Part shown: positions 5,613 to 11,935 of the stretch, in pieces | Numbering within the stretch: the first letter of the stretch is position 1 | Layout of the letters: each line of letters begins with the position of its first letter | Source of the DNA: Bacteroidota bacterium | GTDB taxonomy: Bacteria > Bacteroidota > Bacteroidia > Chitinophagales > Chitinophagaceae | Assembly (NCBI GenBank): GCA_023391895.1 | Contig: JAEWAC010000228.1 | Coordinates: 1 to 11,936, forward strand | DNA length: 11,936 nt | Reading direction: 5' to 3' | Made by a program: the position numbers and the translations under genes | Notes under the pieces: generated by a model | Told to the model about the DNA's origin: nothing | What the model saw: only the letters and a program-made list of their open reading frames with translations | Databases searched by the model: none

Positions 5613-6527
5613 TCAGCGCAGCAGCAGCTCGCACGGCTTAATGCCGGTATGCTTTTTAAAGGCGGTAGAAAAATGTGATATGGAAGAGTAGCCCAGCAGC
5701 AGCGATACTTCGGTTACGCTCAGGCCTTTTTCGTACAACAGGTACTTGGCATGCTCCATGCGCTGGCTTTGGTAAAATTCAAAAATGGTGGTGCCAAACA
5801 GCTCCTTAAAGCCTTTTTTCAAATAGCACTCGTTAATGGCTACTTTTCGGCTTAGTTCTTTAATGGTAATGGGTTCGCCAATTTGCTGTATCAGGATTTC
5901 CCTGGCTTTGACGATCTTCTCCCGGTCTGCCTCGTTAGCCAAAAACTTACAGCTGATGGTGTTGATTTCCTTTTCGCCCAGCATACAGTCCAGGCTGTAC
6001 AGCAGCAGCATCTGGGTTTGGGCATTGACGTAAATGTTCTCCAGCGTATCGGTATAGTTATGATTGAGCAGCCCTTCTAGGATGGCCCTGGTACGGTTGC
6101 ACAGCGGAATTACCTTGGTAAAAGAAGATGTATGCTTAAACGTCAGTACGTCTTCGGCCAGGGTATCGTTACCGGTTCTGGATTTGACCAGTTGTTGCAA
6201 AAGCGTGGAAGAAAATACAAAACTCAATACATCCACACTTTCTACTTTTTCCGTACAGTTGACGGCCTGGTGGGCCTTGCACTGGTTACAATCGCCCGGC
6301 AGCTGGTTGCAGTACATATTGCCGGTAAGGCAAAAACGAAGCTCCAGGTAATGATCGGCCGGCGAGGAGGTGCTATAATGGTAATTTAAAGCACCCATGT
6401 CTTCAACAAACTGGTTGGCCGACTTGCCAAAACGCTGGAAAGTATAATTAACCGTACCCGGAATCTGCCGCGTGGTTTCGGCCAATAAAAGCTGCATCGT
6501 ATTTCCGCTGCTGGTTAACGTCGTCAT
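5613..6527 (-). CDS. AraC/XylS-family transcriptional regulator with a cysteine cluster
   Basis: The last 100 residues (about 204-304) are an AraC-type double helix-turn-helix: ILIQQIGEPITIKELSRKVA and INECYLKKGFKELFGTTI form the first, then YLLYEKGLSVTEVSLLLGYS with SISHFSTAFKKHTGIKPCEL, the family signature, the second. The N-terminal 200 residues have no recognised sugar-binding cupin motif. They hold a cysteine group, C73-x6-C80-x2-C83-x7-C91 (MYCNQLPGDCNQCKAHQAVNC region), plus C66, which might bind a metal or sense redox; that is inference. Starts at 6563, 6527 and 6497 are possible. I prefer 6527 (304 residues), though a good promoter just upstream would make the transcript almost leaderless, and 6497 would leave a 30-base leader. 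It is divergent from lpxC and followed by the NicO-like gene, a plausible target. Confidence 0.88.
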   Translation of the reverse strand: MTTLTSSGNTMQLLLAETTRQIPGTVNYTFQRFGKSANQFVEDMGALNYHYSTSSPADHYLELRFCLTGNMYCNQLPGDCNQCKAHQAVNCTEKVESVDVLSFVFSSTLLQQLVKSRTGNDTLAEDVLTFKHTSSFTKVIPLCNRTRAILEGLLNHNYTDTLENIYVNAQTQMLLLYSLDCMLGEKEINTISCKFLANEADREKIVKAREILIQQIGEPITIKELSRKVAINECYLKKGFKELFGTTIFEFYQSQRMEHAKYLLYEKGLSVTEVSLLLGYSSISHFSTAFKKHTGIKPCELLLR

Positions 6528-6533
6528 GTGCAG

Positions 6534-6563
6534 CAAAATTAAGGTTACAACATCAGTTTTCAA
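6534..6563 (-). promoter_or_regulatory. Promoter with both Bacteroidota -33 and -7 elements, for the AraC-family gene
   Basis: On the - strand TTG (6563-6561) is followed after exactly 19 bases by TAATTTTG (6541-6534), matching TTG-N19-21-TAnnTTTG. This is the best promoter in the window. Transcription would start near 6527-6530, at or next to the preferred ATG. Confidence 0.5.
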
Positions 6564-6673
6564 CTATGTTAAAAGGTTCAAAAAGTCATCAAAATGTTAT
6601 ATCTGCCATTTTACCTTTTGTTTGGCCCTTTTATCCGGCCTTTTTGATAAGACGCCCGCCTTTACAGGTGGTA

Positions 6674-6681
6674 TAAATTTG
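6674..6681 (+). promoter_or_regulatory. Candidate -7 promoter element for the lpxC-fabZ/lpxA operon
   Basis: TAAATTTG fits TAnnTTTG and lies 55 bases before the ATG at 6737, in the divergent gap with the AraC-family gene. The nearest upstream TTG (6644-6646) is 27 bases away, longer than the usual 19-21, so only the -7 half is convincing. Confidence 0.4.
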
Positions 6682-6736
6682 GTTGTCCCCTCTTTCAAAT
6701 TTGGGCTGTTGTGAGATTGTTTCATACTTTCGCCGC

Positions 6737-8161
6737 ATGCTTTTGAATAGTAACGGTACAACCGAATTTCAGCACACCCTGGCGTCTGAAGTTTCTATCA
6801 GCGGCGTCGGCATTCATACCGGCCAGAATGTAGAAATGATTTTAAAGCCGGCCGCCCCTAACAGCGGCATTCAGTTTAAACGCGTAGACCTGCCCGGCGA
6901 GCCTGTAGTAAAGGCTGATGTAGACAATGTAGTAGATACCACCCGCAGCACCACTATTGAAGCCAACGGCGCCCGGGTAAGCACCATAGAGCATTTGCTG
7001 GCGGCACTGGTAGGCTGCCAGGTAGACAATGTGCTGATTGAAATCAATGGAGGCGAAGTACCCATACTGGATGGCAGTGCGGCGCCTTTTGTAGAAGTCC
7101 TGTCCAAAACCGGCCTGCAGCAACAGGAGGCACCCAAGATCTACTATACCCTGCAGCACAACATTTCGTTGGTGGATGAAGGCAAAAAAGTAGAAATGGT
7201 AGCCATGCCTTACCATGAGTACCGCATCAATACGCTGATCGACTTCAACTCACCGGTACTGGGCACCCAGCACGCGGCCATCAAGCATATTTCTGAGTTT
7301 AAAGACCAGATTGCGCCTTGCCGCACGTTTTCGTTTTTTCACGAGCTGGAGTACCTCATTAACAATAACCTGATTAAAGGTGGCGACATCAATAATGCCA
7401 TTGTGGTAGTGGACAAGCCCGTAACCGACGACCAGGTGCAGCGCATTTCCAAAGTATTTAAAAAGGACAATGTAAAAATTACCGAAGGCGGCATTTTAAA
7501 CAACCTGGAGCTGCGCTTTCCCAACGAGCCGGCCCGCCACAAACTGCTGGATGTGATTGGCGACCTGGCGCTGGTAGGTTTTCCTTTCAAAGCCCATGTT
7601 ATTGCCAACCGTCCGGGCCACTCGTCCAACGTGGAGTTTGCCCGGAGAATAAAAGAACACATTAAAAAGAACCGCCACAAGCAGCAAATTCCGATTTACG
7701 ACCCCACCAAACCACCGGTGTATGACGTACATGGCATTGAAAAAAAGCTGCCGCACCGCTACCCGTTTCTGCTGGTAGACAAGGTCATTGAGCTAACCGA
7801 CAAGCATGTGGTGGCCATTAAAAACGTTACCTATAACGAGCCTTTCTTCCAGGGACACTTTCCCGGCAATTGCGTGTTTCCGGGAGTATTGCAGGTAGAA
7901 GCGCTGGCACAGGCAGGCGGTATTTTATGCATTCCGGACGATCCGGATCATGACTACGACACGTATTTCTTAAAAGTAGATAATTGCAAATTCAAGAACA
8001 AAGTAGTGCCCGGCGATACCATGATTTTAAAAATGGAACTCCTCAATCCGGTACGCCGTGGTATTTGTGAAATGAAAGGGACTATTTTTGTGGGCGATAA
8101 ATTAGTAGCTGAAGCAGACCTGGTTGCTCAAATTGTAAAGAAACCCAAAGTAAAACTATGA
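6737..8161 (+). CDS. lpxC/fabZ: Bifunctional UDP-3-O-acyl-N-acetylglucosamine deacetylase / 3-hydroxyacyl-ACP dehydratase
   Basis: A two-enzyme fusion of 474 residues. Residues 10-305 are LpxC, the zinc deacetylase that commits UDP-acyl-GlcNAc to lipid A: the zinc ligands are His86 (STIEHLLAAL), His268 and Asp272 (RHKLLDVIGDLAL), with the likely acid His295 in NRPGHSSN. Residues 329-474 are FabZ, which dehydrates 3-hydroxyacyl-ACP in fatty-acid elongation: LPHRYPFLLVDKV (338-350), then GHFPGNCVFPGVLQVEALAQ (373-392) with catalytic His374 and Glu388. The linker is about 25 residues (KKNRHKQQIPIYDPTKPPVY). This fusion is known in Bacteroidota and joins two enzymes that compete for 3-hydroxyacyl-ACP. 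I use ATG 6737; the longer TTG-initiated frame lacks family similarity. The stop overlaps lpxA by four bases. lpxD, often adjacent in relatives, is not upstream here. Confidence 0.97.
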   Translation: MLLNSNGTTEFQHTLASEVSISGVGIHTGQNVEMILKPAAPNSGIQFKRVDLPGEPVVKADVDNVVDTTRSTTIEANGARVSTIEHLLAALVGCQVDNVLIEINGGEVPILDGSAAPFVEVLSKTGLQQQEAPKIYYTLQHNISLVDEGKKVEMVAMPYHEYRINTLIDFNSPVLGTQHAAIKHISEFKDQIAPCRTFSFFHELEYLINNNLIKGGDINNAIVVVDKPVTDDQVQRISKVFKKDNVKITEGGILNNLELRFPNEPARHKLLDVIGDLALVGFPFKAHVIANRPGHSSNVEFARRIKEHIKKNRHKQQIPIYDPTKPPVYDVHGIEKKLPHRYPFLLVDKVIELTDKHVVAIKNVTYNEPFFQGHFPGNCVFPGVLQVEALAQAGGILCIPDDPDHDYDTYFLKVDNCKFKNKVVPGDTMILKMELLNPVRRGICEMKGTIFVGDKLVAEADLVAQIVKKPKVKL

Positions 8162-8958
8162 TTTCACCGCTCGCATCCATCCATCCGAATGCAAAACTGG
8201 GCAACAACGTAACTATTGAACCTTTCGCTGTTATACATGATCAGGTAACCATCGGTGACGACACACACATCATGTCGCATGCTGTTATCATGCCGCGCAC
8301 CCATATCGGCAAGGGTTGCCATATTTTTCCGGGTGCGGTTTTGGGTGGTGTGCCGCAGGATTTAAAGTTTGTAGGCGAGGAAACCACGGTAGAAATTGGC
8401 GATAATACCACCATCAGGGAATACGTAACCGTTAACCGCGGTACAAAAGATAAATGGAAGACCGCCATTGGCAGCAACTGCCTGCTGATGGCGTACTCGC
8501 ACGTGGCGCACGACTGCATGATCGGCAACCACGTTATCATTGCTAATTCGGTACAGCTGGCCGGCCATGTGGAGGTGGGCGACTATGCCATCATCAGCGG
8601 CCTGGCGGGTGCCAACCAGTTTACCCGCATTGGAGCCCATACCTATATAGCGGGACATACCGTGGTGCGCAAAGACGTACCGCCCTTTGTAAAAGCAGGC
8701 CGCGAACCCATGAGCTATGCCGGTATCAATATTGTAGGTCTGCAACGCCGCAATTTTCAGCCCGAGCAGATCCAGACCATCTCGCAGATCTACCACCTGT
8801 TGTTTGTACAAAAGCTGCCGACCTCCACGGCCGTGAGCATGATCGAGGAGCAGGTACCCGACGGCGAGCTGAAACACCAGATCCTGAACTTTGTAAAAGA
8901 ATCTAAAATCGGCATCATCAAACGCTACTCAAAAAACGAGGTAGTCGATGGAGATTAA
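8158..8958 (+). CDS. lpxA: Acyl-ACP--UDP-N-acetylglucosamine O-acyltransferase
   Basis: Transfers a 3-hydroxyacyl chain from ACP to UDP-GlcNAc, the first step of lipid A synthesis, as a cytoplasmic trimer; LpxC acts next. The 266 residues match the family. Residues 2-185 form the left-handed beta-helix, seen as repeated [ILV]-G-x4 hexapeptides (ASIHPNAKLGNNVTIEPFAV, GDNTTIREYVTVNRGT). The catalytic histidine is His118 in SHVAHDCMIGNHV, equal to His125 of E. coli. GGVPQDLKF (63-71) and GLQRRNF (194-200) are LpxA-specific and exclude LpxD or a sugar acetyltransferase. A helical C-terminus (QPEQIQTISQIYHLLF) follows. ATG 8158 overlaps the upstream stop (ATGA), and the end overlaps the ABC ATPase gene by 11 bases, so the three are surely co-transcribed. 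Confidence 0.97.
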   Translation: MISPLASIHPNAKLGNNVTIEPFAVIHDQVTIGDDTHIMSHAVIMPRTHIGKGCHIFPGAVLGGVPQDLKFVGEETTVEIGDNTTIREYVTVNRGTKDKWKTAIGSNCLLMAYSHVAHDCMIGNHVIIANSVQLAGHVEVGDYAIISGLAGANQFTRIGAHTYIAGHTVVRKDVPPFVKAGREPMSYAGINIVGLQRRNFQPEQIQTISQIYHLLFVQKLPTSTAVSMIEEQVPDGELKHQILNFVKESKIGIIKRYSKNEVVDGD

Positions 8959-9589
8959 ACTTTCGCAGGCTGGCAAACGTTTCAACCGCGAATGGATTTT
9001 TCGATATGCTGATCTTGAATTTACGGCCGGCACCTCCTATGCCGTCACTGGCCCCAATGGTTCCGGCAAGTCTACCCTGCTGCAGTCGATTGGCGGCATG
9101 CTGCAACTGAGCGAAGGCACCCTGGCCTTTACCCAAAACGGCAAAGCAGTGGCGCAGGAAGAGGCTTACCGGCACCTTTCCTTTTGCGCTCCTTACCTGG
9201 ATGTGATTGAAGAAATGACCCTTATTGAATTTCTGCACTTTCACCACCAGTTCAAAGCGCCCATCACCGGCCTGGATATTCAGCGGATGATTGAAATCAT
9301 AAGCCTGCAGGCCGCCGCCCAAAAGCAGATCCGCTATTACTCCTCCGGCATGAAGCAACGGGTAAAGCTGGCGCAGGCCATTTTATCCGATACGGCTGTG
9401 GTACTGCTGGACGAGCCCTGCAGCAACCTGGATGAAGCCGGCATCCGCCTGTACCATTCGCTGATCCAAAACTTTTGCAAAGACCGGATCGTGATCGTCT
9501 GCTCCAACGACGAAGTGGAATACGGTTTTTGTAAAGAAAAAATTGCCATCACCGATTTCAAGGCCAGCTCTTCTGCAGCAGCATCCTAG
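8948..9589 (+). CDS. ABC transporter ATP-binding protein with atypical Q- and H-loops
   Basis: A single 213-residue nucleotide-binding domain. Walker A is GPNGSGKST (35-43), the signature is YSSGMKQRVKLAQA (131-144), and Walker B with D-loop is VVLLDEPCSNLD (151-162). Two usual catalytic positions differ: the Q-loop area reads SFCAPYLDVIEEMT (78-91) with no glutamine, and the H-loop reads VCSNDEVE with Asn187 where histidine is expected. Similar phrases (APYL..EE, CSND) occur, to my memory, in Bacteroidota relatives, so this may be a family trait. There is no membrane partner gene beside it, so the substrate is unknown; the size resembles CcmA-type or simple exporter ATPases. It overlaps lpxA by 11 bases, which suggests a link to envelope biogenesis, but that rests only on position. 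Confidence 0.9.
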   Translation: MEIKLSQAGKRFNREWIFRYADLEFTAGTSYAVTGPNGSGKSTLLQSIGGMLQLSEGTLAFTQNGKAVAQEEAYRHLSFCAPYLDVIEEMTLIEFLHFHHQFKAPITGLDIQRMIEIISLQAAAQKQIRYYSSGMKQRVKLAQAILSDTAVVLLDEPCSNLDEAGIRLYHSLIQNFCKDRIVIVCSNDEVEYGFCKEKIAITDFKASSSAAAS

Positions 9590-9658
9590 TTTTTATCAAG
9601 GCATACTTTTGTTGAAAGCAGCTTCGTTTTAACTTACCGCTACTTTAGCGGCCACTTC

Positions 9659-9674
9659 TTCAAAAGCCCATATA
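9659..9674 (-). repeat. TATGGGNTTTTNAA motif, copy beyond the MFS remnant
   Basis: On the - strand TATATGGGCTTTTGAA. Relative to the MFS remnant it reads forward and lies downstream, as the other copies do for their genes; relative to the ABC ATPase gene on the + strand it is reversed. Confidence 0.6.
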
Positions 9675-9700
9675 AGTTTACATTAATGCATAGCGCTGGG

Positions 9701-10045
9701 TCCATAGATCGCCTGCGCCATGCCCCGCTTTTCAGTCGGATAGCTTTCGGTGATGATCGTTTACGAGGTTTCCAGCAGCGCACCACCTCCTAAGCCCTGC
9801 AGAAAGCGGAAAAGCACCAGTTCCCAAATGTCATTGGCATTGCTACACAAAAAAGAACATACAGTAAATAGTACAACGGAGGCTGCAAAGTAGTTGCGCC
9901 GGCCAAACTGCTGGGACGGCCATCTGGTCATGGGTACGATGATCACATTACCAATGGCATAGTCGGTAATGACCCAGCCCACTTCCGACATGGTAGCCCC
10001 CAGGTTACCCCGCATATCATTCACCGCCACGTTTACAATGGATGC
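9701..10045 (-). pseudogene. Remnant of a DHA2 (EmrB/QacA-type) MFS multidrug exporter, N-terminal piece only
   Basis: The - strand reads ASIVNVAVNDMRGNLGATMS, EVGWVITDYAIGNVIIVPMT, SQQFGRRNYFAASVVLFTVC, and LVLFRFLQGLGGGALL, which is the N-terminal region of 14-helix proton-driven drug exporters (normally about 500 residues). It is broken in several ways. The first 20 or so residues are missing. A stop TAA (9761-9763) replaces the usual Gln codon in TSQTIITESYP. After it the same frame still reads TIITESYPTEKRGMAQAIYG, then similarity ends and about 400 residues are absent. Changes such as L to P in TRWPSQQ and an acidic residue in ALLETS also suggest relaxed selection. No function is expected. 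Beyond the second stop, the same frame reads KLIWAFEEVAAKVAVS, which I cannot place. Confidence 0.85.
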
Positions 10046-10215
10046 CCGGCAAAAAGATACCTGTTTTATTGTATGGCTCTTCCTGGAAAGTTGAAAAGAG
10101 AGGCTTATTGCGCTATTGTATGGAGCGGGAGCTGGAGCCGGATTTTAGCAGCGAAGCCTTCAAGAACATGCCTGGTTATTACGTCTATAGTATAGAACTG
10201 CAGGCAATAAAATAG
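10042..10215 (+). CDS. Unrecognised 57-codon ORF abutting the MFS remnant
   Basis: From ATG 10042 the frame reads MPGKKIPVLLYGSSWKVEKR, GLLRYCMERELEPDFSSEAF, KNMPGYYVYSIELQAIK, ending at TAG 10213-10215. The composition looks like real protein (balanced charge, acidic and aromatic residues, few rare codons) rather than random frame, and reads like the C-terminus of a larger protein. I do not recognise the family. It begins exactly where MFS similarity on the other strand stops, so it may be the 3' fragment of a gene joined there by a deletion or insertion. A + strand terminator lies 168 bases downstream. No ribosome-binding site or promoter is clear. It could be a gene fragment or a chance frame. 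Confidence 0.35.
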   Translation: MPGKKIPVLLYGSSWKVEKRGLLRYCMERELEPDFSSEAFKNMPGYYVYSIELQAIK

Positions 10216-10382
10216 CAACAGCAAATGATGAAATGTGCGCCAGACGCTGGTGCCTTCACTTAATATTGTATTGCAGCAATACAGGCTATGCATTACTTTT
10301 CAGCGCAAAATCACTGTTTATAAATCAATAGGAAATAAACAGCAGTAACACAAACTTCCTGTATTGCCAGCAACACCTTTAA

Positions 10383-10404
10383 CTGCTCGGAGAGCAGCTT
10401 TTTT
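10383..10404 (+). terminator. Small intrinsic terminator, + strand
   Basis: CTGCTC (10383-10388) pairs with GAGCAG (10392-10397) over a GGA loop, followed by C and T6. The T-run lies on the + side only, so it would end a rightward transcript, and the only rightward ORF nearby is the short one at 10042. The stem is only six pairs. Confidence 0.5.
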
Positions 10405-10423
10405 AACAACTAAAGATTTGAAA

Positions 10424-11179
10424 TCAATCTCTCGATGCCAGTTTGGATAATAAGCGCAGCATCTCCAGGTACAGCCATACCAGGGTGACCAGCAAACCAA
10501 AGGCACAATACCATTCAAAATATTTGGGAGCACCGTGCGTCGAGCCTTGCTCAATACGGTCAAAGTCCAGAATCAGGTTCAGGGCGGCAATGGCTACAAT
10601 AAACAGGCTGATACCAATCCCAATCATGCTGTTGTCGTGCAGGTACGGCATTTGTACGCCAAAGAGGCGCAGCACCATGGCGATAAGGTAAAAAATAGCA
10701 ATACCGGCCGTAGCGGTGAAAATGACTTTTTTAAAGAGAGGCGTAGCCTGTATAACCTTAAAGTGATACAAGCCATACATGGCCGCCGCCGTGCCCAGTG
10801 TTAACAATACCGCCTGCATTATAATGCCCGGGTAGCTGGCGGCAAAAGCAGCATTGAAAACAGCAGAAATAGCCCCGATAAAAAAGCCTTGCAACAGGGC
10901 ATAACCCAAGGCCAGGTAAGGCGCCCAGGTTTTCTTAAACGTAATGATCAGCGCCAGCACAAAGCCGCCGATGGCCGAGCCAATAGCAAAGGGCATCACA
11001 TTCACGCCCTGGTAAAACAAGGTCCAGGTAAAAGAAGCGGCGCCCAGCACCATAATAAAAAGCAGCCCGAATTTGTTGACAGTGCCTTTGGCGGTCATCC
11101 GCTCCTGGTTCAGTTCCAGCAGCGAATCGCTAAATGATTTTTCAGAAAGAACGGGATTACCGGATTTAAACAATGCCAT
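10424..11179 (-). CDS. Bax inhibitor-1/YccA-family membrane protein
   Basis: A 251-residue inner-membrane protein with about seven hydrophobic segments (roughly 36-55, 61-80, 87-108, 117-138, 152-171, 183-205, 222-245). The start MALFKSGNPVLSEKSF and the segment NLILDFDRIEQGSTHGAPKY (201-220), with acidic LDFD between the last two helices, mark the Bacteroidota branch of the BI-1/YccA family. Bacterial members include a pH-sensitive calcium leak channel (BsYetJ) and YccA, an FtsH inhibitor; which applies here is unknown. I chose ATG 11179 because the upstream 16 residues (MELLQNIFIFKPKLSF) lie in the A/T-rich leader and do not fit the family N-terminus. It is a single gene with no close partner, convergent with the scar region. 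Confidence 0.88.
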   Translation of the reverse strand: MALFKSGNPVLSEKSFSDSLLELNQERMTAKGTVNKFGLLFIMVLGAASFTWTLFYQGVNVMPFAIGSAIGGFVLALIITFKKTWAPYLALGYALLQGFFIGAISAVFNAAFAASYPGIIMQAVLLTLGTAAAMYGLYHFKVIQATPLFKKVIFTATAGIAIFYLIAMVLRLFGVQMPYLHDNSMIGIGISLFIVAIAALNLILDFDRIEQGSTHGAPKYFEWYCAFGLLVTLVWLYLEMLRLLSKLASRD

Positions 11180-11230
11180 AAATGAAAGTTTAGGTTTGAA
11201 AATAAAAATATTCTGCAGCAATTCCAATAA

Positions 11231-11263
11231 CCGCGGATTAAAGGATGGGTAGGATTAACAGGA
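11231..11263 (+). repeat. GGATTAA-rich inverted repeat, left arm
   Basis: CCGCGGATTAAAGGATGGGT (11231-11250) continues as AGGATTAACAGGA. It matches the inverse of 11508-11539 at 24 of the first 28 positions. Within the arm GGATTAA recurs at a 17-base spacing. It stands 52 bases upstream of the BI-1 family start. Confidence 0.75.
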
Positions 11264-11402
11264 TTCCTCAACGTTAGTTACTCTTTCTCCTTTTAACAGC
11301 CTTCAATTGATAAGTATTTATAAGCAACAACAGATAACGCGAAACCACTACCAGCTTATGATTTGGGTTTGGATATTCACCATTCACCATTGACGGCAGG
11401 AT

Positions 11403-11419
11403 TTTAAAAATCCCATATA
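11403..11419 (-). repeat. TATGGGNTTTTNAA motif, copy after the alanine dehydrogenase gene
   Basis: On the - strand TATATGGGATTTTTAAA, 120 bases beyond the alanine dehydrogenase stop and in its direction. It contains the near-palindrome GGATTTT-T-AAAATCC. The remaining sequence of 11264-11507 is A/T-rich with no ORF or RNA gene that I can support. Confidence 0.55.
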
Positions 11420-11507
11420 TCCAAACGGATCCTTGTATCTATCAACTTTTAAATACCCGTAATTTAAAAACTGCTAAAAGGATAAGGAATAACTGACTCT
11501 TAAAAAT

Positions 11508-11539
11508 TCCATTAATCCAACCTATCCGTTAATCCGTGG
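11508..11539 (-). repeat. GGATTAA-rich inverted repeat, right arm
   Basis: On the - strand CCACGGATTAACGGATAGGT followed by TGGATTAATGGA. It is the inverted partner of 11231-11263 and begins directly after the alanine dehydrogenase stop codon. Phrases like ATCCGTTAATCCGTGG occur, to my memory, as dispersed repeats in Bacteroidota gaps. Confidence 0.75.
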
Positions 11540-11935
11540 TCATCGTTGGCTCGCAATCAGCAAATTCAGATCGGTATACTTCAGGCCAAAGCGCTCGCTG
11601 AGGTAAAAGTTGGTCAGCGCCCCTTTAAACATATAGATGCCGCTGCGCAAATGGATCTGGTGCCAGATGAGTTTTTCAAAGCCGCCTTCTTCACCGGCCT
11701 CCAGCAACAGGGGCATCAGCACATTGGAAATAGCCTGTGAAGCCGTACGGGCAAAGCCCGAGGGAATATTGGGCACGCAGTAATGGATGATCCCGTACTT
11801 TAAATAAATAGGGCATTCATGCGTGGTAATTTCAGAGGTTTCAAAACAGCCGCCGCGGTCAATGCTCACGTCAATGATCACGCTGCCGGTGCGCATGTTG
11901 CTCACCATTTCTTCGGTTACCACTACGGGGGTGCG
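11540..11935 (-). CDS. Alanine dehydrogenase family, C-terminal part (5' end outside window)
   Basis: Open from the right edge; the last 131 residues are visible of about 370-400. Alanine dehydrogenase interconverts L-alanine and pyruvate with NAD, in the cytoplasm. Seen directly: TPVVVTEEMVSNMRTGSVII, then DVSIDRGGCFETSEITTH, the characteristic strand-turn of the NAD-binding domain in Ald and related transhydrogenase alpha subunits, then GIIHYCVPNIPSGFARTASQ with the family's HYCV.N.P block. The tail (WHQIHLRSGIYMFKGALTNF, YLSERFGLKYTDLNLL) is longer than in the Bacillus-type enzyme and fits a Bacteroidota variant. The GTG inside the window at 11921-11923 is an internal valine codon. The stop adjoins the GGATTAA repeat arm. 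Confidence 0.88.
   Translation of the reverse strand, partial: RTPVVVTEEMVSNMRTGSVIIDVSIDRGGCFETSEITTHECPIYLKYGIIHYCVPNIPSGFARTASQAISNVLMPLLLEAGEEGGFEKLIWHQIHLRSGIYMFKGALTNFYLSERFGLKYTDLNLLIASQR

Larger units (their letters stand above)
9590..10423. other. Gene-poor scar region between the ABC ATPase and Bax inhibitor-1 genes
   Basis: Contents in order: an A/T-rich tail with a small stem CCGCTA-CTT-TAGCGG (9637-9651), a TATGGG-type motif, the MFS remnant (9701-10045, - strand), a short + strand ORF (10042-10215), a palindrome TGTATTG-CAG-CAATACA (10267-10283) and a + strand terminator (10383-10404). The stretch 10216-10382 holds no ORF I would support. No intact gene is visible. Confidence 0.6.

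Noticed and set aside
6683..6736. Longer LpxC-FabZ start at TTG
   Set aside because: The extra 18 residues do not fit the family and would overlap the -7 promoter region; ATG 6737 is better.
9637..9651. CCGCTA-CTT-TAGCGG hairpin as the terminator of the lpx operon
   Set aside because: The stem is short and no T-run follows on either strand, so I do not call it a terminator.
10105..10293. A 62-codon - strand frame in the scar region
   Set aside because: It has low-complexity hydrophobic content, no family match, and lies opposite the more protein-like + strand frame.
11180..11539. CRISPR array or tRNA gene in the alanine dehydrogenase/BI-1 gap
   Set aside because: There are only two inverted arms, no regularly spaced direct repeats, and no cloverleaf-like GTTCRAATC element.
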